This document shows, one piece after another, positions 51,715 through 64,000 of a stretch of DNA of 64,000 bases (position 1 is the first letter of the stretch; the number at the start of each line of letters is the position of its first letter). Both the position numbers and the translations under genes were made by a program. Source of the stretch: Atherinomorus stipes (lineage: Eukaryota > Chordata > Actinopteri > Atheriniformes > Atherinidae); contig JALJCO010012676.1 of NCBI GenBank assembly GCA_023101725.1, forward strand, positions 1 through 64,000. The letters run 5' to 3'. The notes below the pieces were generated by a model. That model saw only the letters and a program-made list of their open reading frames with translations, made no database searches and was not told the DNA's origin.

Positions 51715-54047
51715 TTATGCATGGAGACCTGTGAACAGATGTGTGTCAGTCAAGGGTTTCACTAGCTGGGTTTCCGATGGGATTTCGCAAAATCTAAATA
51801 TCACAATTGAAAACCACTAATGGAAACGCCTACATTTAGAAAAAAAAACACTCAAATATCGCAGAAAAGTTTTTACACTCATGAGGCGGACTTTCGATAA
51901 AGCAGTTTTTTGCAAAAGTGTCATGGAAACATTTTTTCGGCATTTACACGCCATCAGGCGTGATATAGGGGAGTAATGATGATTATAATGTTTATGATCA
52001 TTTACAAACATCAACTATGAAAACGGAGTGATGGGGGAAGTTTTACCAGTCATGCCGATTTAGGCTGTCAATGAATATTCGAAATTCAAATATAAATATT
52101 TGAATATTAATAAAAACCCAATTTGAATGTGAAAATTGATATTTGAATATTAAACAGTGGGAAAAATAGCCTATTACATTAAGTCTATATTTGCTACACT
52201 GGTTTGATTATAGGCCGACTGTTTTTAAGTTGTTCCATGTTTACAGCTTGCTCGTAGCATTCAATGTTTATTAATTTAATTTTAAATTTATCTGGACGTT
52301 TAATTCCTCTCACAAGTTAGGGGGAACTGCAGCTCCCACATATCTCGTTCCCACATGTGAATTACGTGTCACCACTATTAATAATGTGTGACCTCGGATA
52401 ACATCATAGGACTGCGCCTTCATATCAACAGCTGCATCACCACATCGGTCAGGAACTGGGTACTGGATAAGAGTGGAATACAAGATCAAGAAATGACATC
52501 CACACTCCAGAAGTTGATCCTGAGTGGTTTTTAAATTGTGTTACGTTTCGGGCGTCTGTCCTGGAAGTAGCCACGAGTGTTTTTCCCTGCCGATGTGTTC
52601 AGAGGCTCCGTACATACGGACTTTACCTCTGAATTATCATCCGCTGCTTTCATCTCCTGATGAGGAGCAGCAGCTCTGAAACACAATATGTTTCCATCTC
52701 CATCCTCCTCAAAATGGAGTCTCACAGGACGGGATTTACCAGAATTACAGCTTATACCATTAAATGGAAACACCTACTGTACTTTTTCTAAATTTAAGAA
52801 ATGTTGCTTTTAGTTTTGGAAAAAGTGTAGTGGAAGCACAGCCATTGTCATTTCAGTTAAAATAAGGGAAGGTGGGATGGCTGTGCAGGTAAATGCTCAC
52901 CTTTATCACTGCTCTGCTTCTCCTGGGCAAAGTTCAGCCTGTTCTGCTCCACTGCAGTGCCGTTGGACTCGGGGCTGCTGCTGCGTGATGGGCTGTTCTC
53001 CTCGTTCTGGTACGCCAAATCCAGATGCTGCTGGGCCAGTTTTAAGTGTCTGCGCAGCCTCTCCAGCTCCCGTGACGAGGCCTCGTCCCCAAAGGACTCG
53101 CGCCCGGAGTCTCCGAGGTTGTCCCTGAAGCCCATCTTGCCCGACGGGTCCTTCTTCAGAACCGTGTGGTAGCCTGGTGGGGCTGAGGGTTGGCGGCAGA
53201 TGGAGGATCTCTGGCTGGCCAGAGCGGAGTGGCGAGGGGCGGGAGAACGAGGCCGTGGCACGCACAGGCAGTCACGAATTCCACTGAAGCCGAGATGAAG
53301 GATCTCCAACACGGTAAAGAGCAGACACAAAGCACTGACGGCATACATGATGAGCAGGAAGATGGTTTTCTCTGTGGGGCGTGAGACGAAGCAGTCCACT
53401 GTGTGCGGGCAAGGAGAGCGTGTGCAGACGTATGAAGGTGCTACTTCTAACCCGTAGAGGACATACTGCCCAAACAGGAAGGAGGCCTCAAAGATGGCAC
53501 GTGATAGCAGCTGAAAGACGTAGACCTTCATCAGGCCGTCTCTCTTGATGCGACGCCGCCCATCGTGCTTTTTGCTGGGCTTCTCTGCAACTTCTTTCTC
53601 CTTCTCCTTTTCTGGCTCGATCTCCTCCAGGATCATGGGATCTTCCTCCCCGTTATCCTCCGCTTCTTCATAGTCCCTGTTGGCCCCGCGGCTCACGATG
53701 GGCATCTTCTTCCTGTTCCTGGGCCTGTAGTCCTCATCGTCCATGCGGGCGATTTTGTGCATGGCGAAACCGAGGTACATGATGGTGGGCGTGGTGATCA
53801 TAATCACCTGAAACACCCAGAAGCGAATGTGCGAGAGCGGCGCAAACGCATCGTAGCACACGTTCTCACAACCAGGTTGCTGTGTGTTGCACACAAATTT
53901 ACTCTGTTCATCGTAGTAGATGGATTCTCCCCCAACAGCTGTAAGCACGATGCGGAAGACGATGAGGAGGGTGAGCCAGATTTTGCCCACAAAGGTGGAG
54001 TGATTGGAAATCTCATCCAGCAGACGTGTGAGGAAGCTCCAGCTCAT
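51715..54047 (-). CDS. gjc4: Connexin, gjc4/cx43.4 type, copy B (two coding exons)
   Basis: Gap-junction subunit, about 386 residues. Coding exons on the minus strand: 54047-52901, then 51728-51715 after a 1,172-bp GT-AG intron; the last exon supplies only the end of GLHA and the stop. N-terminus MSWSFLTRLLDEISNHS; helices at about 21-40, 77-97, 174-198 and 229-250. First extracellular loop has C53, C60, C64 and the family-standard GGESIYYDEQSKF; second has C208, C213, C219. Cytoplasmic loop 98-173 is acidic then basic (HDGRRRIKRDG). The tail has SPSRSSSPESN, a likely phosphorylation region, and an RLRRHLKLAQQHLDLAYQ helix-like segment. This copy follows remembered fish cx43.4 more closely than copy A does. 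The larger intron is explained by a foldback element at 51764-52842. An assignment to GJC1/Cx45 itself is less likely because of the GLHA end and the tail sequence. Confidence 0.93.
51764..52842. mobile_element. Inverted-repeat element in connexin copy B intron 2
   Basis: The left end AGCTGGGTTTCCGATGGG is matched by the inverted right end (GTGGAAGCACAGCC reads GGCTGTGCTTCCAC). Removing this segment leaves an intron that aligns with the 85-bp intron of copy A on both sides (GTGTCAGTCAA before; TTCAGTTAAAATAAG after). Boundaries are good to a few bases. The interior has open frames of at most about 80 residues and no recognisable transposase. Confidence 0.7.
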
Positions 54048-54706
54048 TTTGCTTCTAGAAGAGGGACGCTCTCAATCCTGTGCAAAAGTAAAGAATAAAA
54101 GAGGAGTCAGAGGTTTGGGGGTTTTATTTCACCTTTTCCTTTGACAGCAACAGAAAGCTCACATTAGAACTGGTGCAGAACCTTCGGCACATTAAATTAG
54201 GGATCGACTGATGCAGGTTTTTAAGGGCTGATAGCAATATTTTCTCAACAGCCTCAGCCGATACAACTTGCAGATATTTAGGACCAACATTTGGAGCCAA
54301 TACTTCATTTGACTCTCAATTTAATACAATGAAAAGTGATTTTCTAACTTTTTATATAAAAAAGAAAGCATTTCAAATAAATATATAAAAAGAAACAGGA
54401 CTTGTGAACCATACAGGTGTGTACTGAACAGTGAGCAAAATGTATCGAATATCAGACAATACAGAAATTTTATTTTATTAACTTGTGTTCTGACGATGAG
54501 CTCTGAGTTGAAAACTCATCTGTGTTTGTCTATTCCAGTCTGGCATTTAGATGTAACTTTGGTTTTCGCGTTAAGTATGGCCCTGATGGTAAGCTGCAAA
54601 GGTCAATAGCAAATTGGGTTAAAAAGAAATTGAAAAGGCATGATTATTTTTTGGTATCAAAAAAGTATTGAACAGTGTATATTTTGTATCCGTGTATACT
54701 ATATTT

Positions 54707-54712
<6 letters not shown>

Positions 54713-54776
<64 letters not shown>

Positions 54777-54798
54777 TATACATATACACATACACACA
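54713..54798. repeat. (TA)n/(CA)n microsatellite
   Basis: About 28 TA units then CACATA repeats, ending exactly where the inverted Tc1-like MITE begins. The isoleucine-tyrosine open frames are repeat artefacts. Confidence 0.9.
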
Positions 54799-55158
54799 CA
54801 GTCTTTAAAAGTATTCACTCTCCAAATAGGAAAAAAAAAAAAAAAAAAAAAAAAAGCCATCAGTGAAATGAGTTGAAATTAACTAAAGTAATACATAAAT
54901 TCTATGAAAACCATGACATTGATTTTGAATTGTGGTTTAAAGAAATTAAAAAAATAAAACATACAAAAAAAAACAAGTAAACAAGCACGAAGCTAAAATT
55001 TTGTTGAGCAATCACTGCAATCATGTGTTTTCTCTAATGTTCAAAAAAACTTCTACACCTTTTGACAGGTGTGTTGGTCCACTGTTCATGAAAAAGATGC
55101 TTTTTGCTTTGTTTTTTTTTAAATGGCATTATATGAATAAATTTGTGGACAACTGTGT
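54799..55158 (-). mobile_element. Tc1/mariner-like MITE, copy 4 (inverted)
   Basis: Begins CAGTCTTTAAAAGTATTCAC and contains, in reverse orientation to the 27.4-kb copy, TTGACAGGTGTGTTGGTCCA and AATCACTGCAATCATGTGTT. Microsatellite lies on both sides. Non-coding. Confidence 0.7.
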
Positions 55159-55187
55159 GTGTAAAATCATACCCCCCACACGGCATA

Positions 55188-55209
55188 ATTTTTGTGTGTG
55201 TGTGTGTGT

Positions 55210-55254
<45 letters not shown>

Positions 55255-55258
55255 TATA
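55188..55258. repeat. (GT)n/(TA)n microsatellite
   Basis: GT repeats followed by about 22 TA units at the other side of MITE copy 4. Confidence 0.9.
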
Positions 55259-56024
55259 AAATAATGGGTGTACCAGCCAATGCCGATACCAGCAAAAAAA
55301 GCAAATATCAGCCAGCCAACGTATCATCTATCCTTAGTATAAACATTAGAATAACTTGGAAGACTTGCTGCATGATCACATTTTAAAGTTATTCTGTTAT
55401 TTGACCAAACAGCCACAAGGTGGAGCTACAACACATGAAAACAGCAGATCATCCCATGCAGGCATGCTCAAGGATACCTGCCTGGCCTGTGCACATGCTG
55501 TGGAGCTAAGCTTTAACTAGCAGCACATCTGTGGTTTTCCTACAAATATCTGATGATGTAGTCAATAAAAAGTCATAATCATTACGTTAACTACAAACAC
55601 TGGTGTTCAGTTGGTTTTGCTATAAATCTTTAGCCGCCTCTCCTAACAAACAGGACACCCAGCTGCCCTTAACTGCACATGCTGAATCTATTCTGCTTTG
55701 CATATTTACACACACAGAATTAGTCACAATCATACACTGTGAGTCAGGATCAACCAGTATAACGCTATAAAAATCTGGTGAAGAACTCCTGTGGTTTCAC
55801 ACCATCTGTGGCAAACCTCAAGAGCAAACTTCTGTGGAGTCATGATCCTCTTATGAAACCACACCGTTTGATTCAGGACAAGGAAGTGAGGAGCAACCCC
55901 AGCTTAATAGAAAAAAGAACATTTATACTGTACTAGTTTGTACACAGAAGGAATCAAGTTAGTAAGGGAGTCCAGTTTTAAGCTACATATAAAAAAGGTA
56001 CTTAATATTTACTGAGTTAATTGC

Positions 56025-56281
56025 TAGAGATGCACCGATCCAGTTTTTTCTGATCCAATCCAACACCGATACCTGGGCTGAGTGTATCGGCCGATACAGA
56101 AACTGTTCAATGACTGAAGCCGTATACCTTGCCATGTGAGTGAAGGCATCAGGCTTGATAATCATTTAAAAAAAATGAATATCAATGTACTTTTTTTTTA
56201 TTCATTAACAACATGTAGATTTATAACTAAATTAACAATTAAAAAAAAAAAGAAAGAGATGACTGGATCGGTGCATCTCCA
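56025..56281. mobile_element. hAT-like MITE with exact 8-bp target duplication
   Basis: The left end TAGAGATGCACCGATCCAGT and inverted right end (ACTGGATCGGTGCATCTCCA) match over 20 bases with one mismatch. TTAATTGC flanks the element on both sides (56017-56024 and 56282-56289). Length is 257 bp. The interior has GTATCGGCCGATAC and no coding capacity. Confidence 0.9.
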
Positions 56282-56299
56282 TTAATTGCGAGAAAAATC

Positions 56300-59200
56300 A
56301 TTCATGTTGAACTCTAATACAAACTTTGTATTAAATAAAGGATGTGGGCATCACAGACAAAACCTAACTATGGGCACCATCTAAAACATCTTAAAAGATA
56401 AATGAAAATAAACTGTTTCATCACTAACTAGGAGCACATGTCTTGCAACAAAGTTTGAACAACAATCTGCATTTCTGGAACATCCCACAGTAAACCCAAG
56501 CCATAATAAATCACAAGTGACTGCTTCGCAATCCTTCAAAACTAGCATCGACAGGCCTTTTAAAATAAAATGACACATCACGCCCCACTGCGCTCCAGAG
56601 ATTCATAATAAGCCAGTTGTACTGGGCAACTCCCGGGTGTGGATGGGATTCAAATGTTTCACACCCAGTTCAGGAAACAATATCCCTCAATAAATAAAGT
56701 TTAGCACAAAAAGAACACTTGTTTGTCTAGTGCAGAAAAAATTGTGCACCACAAACCATATCTGATCAGCTTTGTGAAGTTTGGCGAATAATAATTCATC
56801 TTCGAGAGTTCACATGAACCTTAAATGGAAAAAAAAAAAAAAGAAAGTAGTGCAAAACAATCTCTATCCTCTTGATCTAAGGTTTTTTAAAGAGATGTAG
56901 TCAAACAAGAAAAGGGTGACTGGTTTCATTTCACCATTACGTGTTTACATTTCTTTCCGGCAACATGCATACCACTTTCTTTATCCTTCATCTGTGGCTT
57001 TCTGCAGCACTACCTGCATACTGTACCTGCATGCAAACGGTTGTACCTCGGTGACTATTGTGCCAGCATTGCTACCCGGTTTCAATGTCAAAACAGCTGC
57101 AACTAGAAAGCAATGCTGTTTGTTTTTTAAAAAATCTAACTTTACAGTCCAATATGAAGCACTTATATCCCACATATGAAATTTCTCTTTGCAAATTACC
57201 AGATACATTAAGAATGGAGTACAAAAGCACTCTCAGCTGGTTGTAATCTAGGTTACAGGTTGCCCTGAGCAATGGTGAGAGCCGACGCCAATACCCAAGG
57301 AACAATGACTGCTCATGTGCAAGTCTGTAATTGATTACTGAGCCATTTAAGTTAGAGAGAGGGAGAATAGGACAAGTATCAACCCATAAAACAGCTACGT
57401 TTGAGCTAGTCACCTGAAAAGCCTATAATTCACGCATCGCTGCTTCAGGATCGTACCAGCGGTATACCACTCAGTTTTAGATCATGTGCTCACCATTAAT
57501 TTAAGTTTTGCATGCAAAAAAATGTTTTTTGTTTTGTCAATACTTCTGATTAGCATTAGATGTTCTGACTTATTGTGTAACATGTTCTGTAGAAGACACT
57601 AGAGGGCAACATAGAGTGGGAATGCCTGCCATGTCTGGAGAAAACCAGTTTAGGAGGTATACCAGGTTTGATATATTAACTCTGATTGGATAGTCTTCAT
57701 TTCCCCTTCAGATTTCTGCACACATTTCATTATGTTTGCACATGTTATTGTGTTGGTCTAAGCTCATTTGATTCAGTCTGAAACAAAACATCATCAATGC
57801 ATTACTTTCTTAGCTTAATCAAGCTCAGATAACAGTCTTTACTGCCTTCATTGCACCTGGCAAAACAAACTAAAGGTTACCATTTTCACAGTTTGCAAAT
57901 ATAAAAGCAGCTCAAGCCAATCTCTACAAGTTACTTTTGAGTAATGGTTGGCATTTCCAGATGGAGGGGGGGGGAGACTGCAGTGGCATTTCTTCAGAAA
58001 AATATGGAAGAGCAGTCAATGTGCTGGCATCTTCCAGAACATTAACTTTCCTGCTCTGGAGGTCACTGCTGCAGACTGGCAGCTCCAGTCAAAGAACAGA
58101 CCACATTATTCAGCATTCCTCCGAATGAGGAAGCGATGAACCAATCTGATACCAGTATGATACAGACATGTGAAAATTGGCTTTTTAGCAAAGTTCTATC
58201 AGGTTTACTGTATTAATCTTTATATATACAATGTGCTGCTTTGCAAAAGCTGAAAAGCAATGAGTAAATCAAAGCTTACTGAGCATCACACGAAGGAAAA
58301 TGAGTCTCTGCAATACAGGAAGGAATACATCTTAACTGCTTTAACAGATTTGGTTTCTGCGTTGGGTTTTTATAATTCCAATTATGCATGCCCCCATTAT
58401 CAACTAGATCTGTTTGCATTCTCAGACTGCATTAGGTGAATAGTATTCGTCTCCATTGAGGCAGTCTGGGCCTGTATGTGACACTTTCAACTCTGAAGCA
58501 GCGGTTTCATCTGTGAGCCCTGCTGAACAGAGAGGCTTTTGTGGCTCTCACATCTGGGAGACTGGTTAAAACCCTCCTGGAGCCCAAAGACCCTTACCAA
58601 AGGAGGCCCGAGGAGGGGGGGGGGGGACACCCGAAACTACAGCTTTGAAAAATAAAAATGAAAAAATACCGATAATTTCAGTGTGTTTTTCCCGTGAAAT
58701 GTAGGGAATCATAATTCTATCCGCCCTTCATTTGATCAGGATGGATGCACAGCCTTGGGATAATTTTAAAAAGGGGGGGATGGAAAAATAACTATTAAGA
58801 ATAACATAAGAGTTTTGCCCTATTAAATAATTCTGCGGTATAATTTGGTGAATTACATGTTGTAAAACCAAAACTAATCCCATTACCACTCGTGAGGTTT
58901 ATGGTGAGGAATTCCTCCGCGTGGCAGACGGGACGCGACGTCACAGCGTTGCTCTTCATGCTAAGCTAACGTGATGCCCACAGTCACACCAGTGGGTAGC
59001 CAATATACGAATGAAAATGTGGGGAGAAAAAAAATAAAAGCCATAAATGTAATTAATAAAGATAATATAACAGCATGTTTGGTTGTTGACAAAGTGAAAA
59101 GTTTAAAAATAAAAAACAGCACATAATTTAAGTTATTTCCTAAATTTGGAGGAAAAATGCTTAATTAATACATTTCTCTAAAAGAAACCTCCACAATTGA

Positions 59201-59490
59201 ATCCATTTTTTCTCCTGAATTAAACGTTACACGCAAATTGTCCCGTTTTTGCGTTGCCTCCCATCAGCCTTTGTGCGTAAACTTAAACTGGCGTTTACAT
59301 TTTAAAAGGAAAAAAAATTAAAACTGCGTTTCAAAGCAGGGGATAACCCAGGATTAAGCTTATTTAAAACAGCTTGTGTTATGTGAGACGCAAAAGTTAG
59401 CCAAAACCTAAACTATAGACACCATTTTTAAACTAGAAATCAAATAAGATGCCGCCTCGTCTGTGCGCCAACACGCTTTGTTTGTGGGGC
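56300..59490. other. Non-coding part of connexin copy B upstream intron
   Basis: I see no exon. The sequence is mostly non-repetitive compared with the rest of the window. Small G-runs lie at 57964-57973 and 58616-58626. It could hold enhancers, but no site is clear enough to name. Confidence 0.4.
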
Positions 59491-59496
59491 ATTTAC

Positions 59497-59590
59497 CTTC
59501 TTTTACGACTGTAGGTCCTCCGTCTCCTCAAAGTTGTCTATTTCGAGAGCTTTGTCTGTTTTTCTCTTCTTAAAGAAACCCCTCCAGCTC
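59497..59590 (-). other. Presumed 5' untranslated exon of connexin copy B
   Basis: On the minus strand the sequence ACAACTTTGAGGAGACGGAG, followed by CGTAAAAGAAG and a GTAAAT donor (exon edge 59497), is homologous to the first exon of copy A (ACAACTTCAAGGAGACAGAG, AACTGAAG, GTAAAT). It lies 5.4 kb upstream of the coding exon. The upstream edge and start site are not fixed by the sequence. Nearby sequence (59.6-59.8 kb) is richer in CG than its surroundings, as expected for a promoter. Confidence 0.6.
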
Positions 59591-59599
59591 GGGTATTAA

Positions 59600-62500
59600 G
59601 TCCAGCAGTTTTTCTTTCCGCCAAGGACGACGTCTTTCCCCCAGTTGTGTGAGCTGAACTGCTGAGTGAGGACAAAGAATATTCCCAAATCCCCGCTTTT
59701 CTCCTCCCAGTTTCAGCCGCGCACCCCACCCCCTTGTCTGCGCAGACGAGCAACTGCCAGCAGAGTCCTTATGATGCAATCTTTCCTTAGTCGTGGAGAC
59801 ATCTATTAAGTTCATAGGCTGAGAGGACTCATCCATGTCCCGGAGAAGCTGCCAGAAAACAGTGAATGGAGAAAAAATACTGTTTGGCGGATTACAGTTG
59901 AATTTCTATAACCCCAAACATAAATTTCCATCAATATAGCTGCATATTAGAACCTGTGAATGTGTTATCTCCACCTGCTCAAATTGCTTTTAGACTTGAG
60001 CAACAGGAGAACAAAGCAGCAATCTGATCTGCCCCGCTTTGTTTGTTTAGAGGATGTGAGGAGCAACAAAAAGATAAAAGCTGCTCCTCTTCCTGCTGAT
60101 GCAGATGTTCGGAAGTTGTTGCTAAGACCCTTCATATGTGTCACACTTTCCTTGGTAAAAGCAACATATGGGTTTCCTGAGCCCCTCCTTTGACACTCTT
60201 TGAACCTGCATCCTACACTCAATATCCGCAAAGGCAAAGGAGCTTTAACTCCTATTTGAAGCCAAGATTTTAGTCCCACTGTATCAGCAATATATGGATT
60301 CACATATAACTGACTGTAGACTCGCATTCAATCAAACTGGTGGCTTCTTAAAAGACTGAATTTCCATCTGGCTGATGCTGCACTTTCCCTCGAGGTGACT
60401 TAAATTTGGTTCGTGCGGTCACAAAGATTAAATATTGCAGGCATCCGTTCAGCATCAGTTTCGCCTAGCGGTCGCTCAGACTGAATGATCACATTGTCCT
60501 TCCCAGATGTCTTGAAATGCCAGTCCTCATCGCTTTTTCCACTCTCCACATTTTAATCAACACAAAGCACTTTTACTAATAAGGAACACTCGCTGATTCC
60601 TTGTTAATGCAGTTGATGAGGTCTCTTCCGTCTCGTTTCTCTGATCAAGATTTGCTGTTATTGGTGAAGGCTCACAGAAAGGAGCAGTTATTGTTTAATA
60701 TCTACTGCAAACAGGAGGTCAGTGGAGGAATGCATTGCCCTTCCCCCTTCTGAGGGTGCAGCCAGGCTCTATTGTGAACCACAAGCATGCTTTTATTCAT
60801 AGGGTGTAATGTGGGGTGCCCTGGTAAACCACAGTCCAAATGACAGAGAAAGATAATCTGGAACTGGAGCGGCCCAGCCTTAAGGCTCCATCAGGCCCTG
60901 AGCAGGACTTAGCTCTTTTCCTGTAGGTTTCTCTGAAACTGCTTATCAGCACATATCAAGGTTGTGTTGTTTCCACTGTTAATGTACTGTATCAGCCTCT
61001 TAAATCCGTGGATTTTCAATTTTTCTACTGTGGAGGTCTCAGTGTGGTGAAAACAATGCGGTGTTGCATCAGGATAGGCCACACTAAGTTACAGATGTTT
61101 GAAGGACATTTTTATTACAGCGATGCAGCTTGAATCTGGGGTGAAAGGCTGAATCAAAGTGAGGATTCATCATCAGTTCTTTCGCTTGTAAGCTCATCGT
61201 GAACTGCAGATGTAAAGACTAATGAATTGGATTATATTTGAGGACTGTCCTGAATGTGCTTTATGAAGTGACACAAAAGGTTTGGATTTGGAGAATTTGA
61301 TTTGGAAAATGTGGGTCTGGAAGCATTTTTGTTTCCAGTTTGTCTATGATGTGAGATTAAAATGTCATTTACTTTACTTGTGGGCTTTAGAGTTTCAGGC
61401 ATTTGTGAAGTCCAAAAGAAAAAAAGAAAATGGTCGTGATTAAAAAAACAAAAGCGTTATGGTTTGGTTTACTGTCACTTTAAGACGCTCTGCAGAACTT
61501 TTTGCAGTTGTCTCAGAGACGCGCTCAGAAACACTTTTTGTTATAGACTAATCTGGGCAAACGTCGCAAGCAGACCATCCGCCATTGCCTGGGGAGCCTT
61601 TCTGTACATGTGTAATTAGAACAGATGAGAATCTGACTTTTTTTTAAACAATTTGGAGGAAATCTGGAAGGACTTTCTGGTTGCTAGAACAGCAGTGAAA
61701 AACTTCGATTGTGGTAATAAATTAATGTGAAGACCACGAACATTTATTTCATGAAGATTTCTGCTGTCTGTGACGAAAGTGGACGGTGCTGCTCAGTCCA
61801 CTGATGTCAGTGTGTTCGTATCGGGGAGTAATATCGGACACACAGAGCACAGGAGGAATAACTTGCTGCCACGGTGGAGAAAACACTGGATTTAATCCCC
61901 AACAACAAAAACGCGGTAAATTATGGTGAACACTCATTAATCTGACACTTTATTTCACATATCTATGCTCCCAAAAATGATACAATGCATAATGTTATTA
62001 TGCTAGCTATTGCTAACAGAGACAGCTGTGGTGTTACTTTGAGTTTATAAGCGAGATACTGTGAAATATAACATATTATTTGCTCTGATAAGAGCAATAT
62101 CATGACCGGAAAATAAAACCATTATGAAGACAGTGTCCTGCAACCGTTAGTGTCATCTGCAGAACATGCAAAGGCTACGTGATCTGTTGCTACAGTCCTT
62201 AAACAATACCAACAGCCAAATATATGACAAAATAGAAAAGTAACGACCTTTGAAAGAGTTACATTTTTTAAACCAACTTTGATAAGTAATAACGGAGTTT
62301 TATATTCCAGTGTGGCTTGTCATTGAAATCAGTTTCTGGAGATGAATTGTTTACATTTATGCACCGATGTAAAAATAATATGTCAGAATACCTCAGAGAT
62401 CTCCGGATAACATACCTATAGGTTATCATTACCTTAGATAACTGTCCAACATTGTAAATCCAGATTTTCACGTTGCTTTCCATGTTGGCAAATCGGAGGT

Positions 62501-64000
62501 AATTGGGACTGGAGCCCTAAGCAATGGCGGCGCCGCAAGATGGCGCAACACACAAAACGCCCATCGGATTAGTCTGTACTGGGTGAAATAGTCCTTCCAT
62601 CATATAAATACATTTGCGGACTCGCCCATTTACCCTCTTGGCACACATTCCTGCGCTCTGGAGGCATGGCTTCGGGCTGGAGTTTTGCAGTGTGTTTTTG
62701 TCTGAACGGTATTTCCAGGATCCCCCACCTCACCTTTGGGTGCTATTTAAATCAAACTGGAGACATTGATATCATTCACATCACATGGGCTTGAGAAAAG
62801 GAAAATAACAACCTTGAATGCGATTGTGCTGAACTGCTTCCTCAAGTCGCCGATAATTATCCAAAGAAAGAAGCTTAACTTCCTGCTTTTAGCAGCTTTT
62901 AAAAACTTTAACAGCATTTTATGAGTCATCCACATGAGGGTGGATATAATCTTAGCATGCTGGTTTGCTGCTGTTTATATTCTGTTTCTGAGCAATATTT
63001 TGGTCTCTTACCACATAAAAAAAACAAAAAATTTCAGCTCTAAAGAAATGTTGCAAGATCATACTCAACAGAAGAGGTGATAGGGCTTTCCCTTAACGTT
63101 TGCTTCACAAACTGACCACCGAATCACCCCCTTGTTATCCTTCCTCTTGCCACAAACACACTTCTGGTGAAGGAGTCAGTCTAAACCTGTTTTTGTGCTC
63201 GAATGCTTGTGCAACTGCAGAGAGGAAAGCCATAACGCTCCCCTTCATACAGCTGTGGTCAGCTCTTTGACAGCAGAAGGAACAGAAATACTTTTTTTTT
63301 TTTTAAAAAGCTCTCTCTGCATGAATCAATCTCAGACTCTGTCTCCGTGGCTACCATTTAAATGGATTTTTTTTTTCTTTTTACGGTGTTAGACTTCTTT
63401 CATGTTAGAGTTTCTTTATCATCTGCATCAGCACCACCTTTGCAGAGTACATGCACCACACATTTGCAGATCTTGGTGGTCGCAGAATGCTTCCTGCATG
63501 CTCTGGCTGGTTTTAATTTTTTTCACTTGCATTCTTGGGACAGTCTCCATGCCAACACACCCAGGCAAATGCACAAGGGCGTGACACATTTTATTAAATG
63601 GCATTAGCACAAGGTTATCTTGGCAACCATGCAAGATGACTTTAGAAAAATTAACAGCTGTGTCTAAGCTGCAAGCAAATTCTTTTCTCTTGCATCCTGA
63701 CTTGTCAGTTTTTTGTTTTGTTAAATTGAACATTTATTCACAGGAAAATAAGACTCTTGAGATATAATTGATCTTTTGCATGAGTGTCCTGGCAAAGATG
63801 GGAAGCACTTCAGTGATTAGTGATTACATGCACAATTTACACACAGAAATATGCACAAAATAAGCTGACTTGTACACAATGTAACAAATGAAAAGAAACT
63901 TCATAACTATAAATATAGAGACTAAAGAAATATAAAACATATGAATAAATCATCTGTGTTGTTTCACGTTTATTCGGGAAGCAGTAATAGATGATCATAA
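59600..64000. other. Gene-free distal flank
   Basis: I find no recognisable coding exon. A G+C-rich word set GGCGGCGCCGCAAGATGGCGC lies near 62527. The other open frames are short and without motif. This side is upstream of connexin B and may carry its regulatory DNA. Confidence 0.4.

Larger units (their letters stand above)
54078..59496 (-). other. Presumed 5' intron of connexin copy B (5.4 kb)
   Basis: On the minus strand, the donor at the 59.5-kb exon (AAGAAG|GTAAAT) would join the acceptor TTTGCACAG at 54078. The region contains two TA microsatellites, a Tc1-like MITE, a hAT MITE and CCGATAC-type repeats (about 54205-54250 and 55265-55320). I see no coding exon. Copy A has only 94 bp in the same position. 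Confidence 0.5.

Overview
The window reads as nuclear DNA of a ray-finned fish, most likely a percomorph teleost. The evidence is intron-split vertebrate genes with GT-AG splice sites, AATAAA signals, a high density of short inverted-repeat DNA transposons, (TA)n and (GATA)n microsatellites, a tRNA-type SINE, and two connexins of the fish cx43.4 (gjc4) type. The species cannot be named from the sequence.

Layout. 1-7.8 kb is gene-free and repeat-rich; it holds a complete solo LTR with a target-site duplication and a long foldback element. 7.86-24.33 kb (+) is lactase-phlorizin hydrolase copy 1 (lct), 17 coding exons. 24.33-28.5 kb is intergenic. 28.55-44.81 kb (+) is lct copy 2, in direct tandem, with the same 17 exons and the same intron phases. 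44.8-46.1 kb is a short intergenic stretch with a hAT-like MITE. 46.1-48.05 kb (-) is a compact gjc4-type connexin (copy A). 48.06-49.97 kb is repeats. 49.98-59.6 kb (-) is a second, longer connexin (copy B), whose 5' untranslated exon I place near 59.5 kb. 59.6-64 kb has no recognisable gene. The lct genes and the connexins converge tail to tail around 45-46 kb.

The two lct copies each encode about 1,895-1,900 residues: signal peptide, partial GH1 domain I, GH1 domains II, III and IV, one C-terminal membrane helix and a short basic tail. This is a brush-border beta-glycosidase; in fish the natural substrate is presumably a dietary beta-glucoside or glycolipid rather than milk lactose. Domain IV keeps both catalytic glutamates in both copies. 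Domain II has lost both. Domain III keeps its nucleophile but has glutamine at the acid/base position (TFNQP for TFNEP), the change that characterises plant myrosinases. I think this is the most interesting observation here.

The copies are a patchwork. Exon 1 and the block exon 6 to late exon 8 (introns included) are almost identical between copies, while the neighbouring exons and introns have diverged. This points to gene conversion. Four reading-frame breaks (one in copy 1, three in copy 2) all lie in homopolymer runs, so assembly error must be excluded before either copy is called a pseudogene. The connexin pair shares a tiny last coding exon (ending GLHA). Copy A has three substitutions in the otherwise conserved first extracellular loop.
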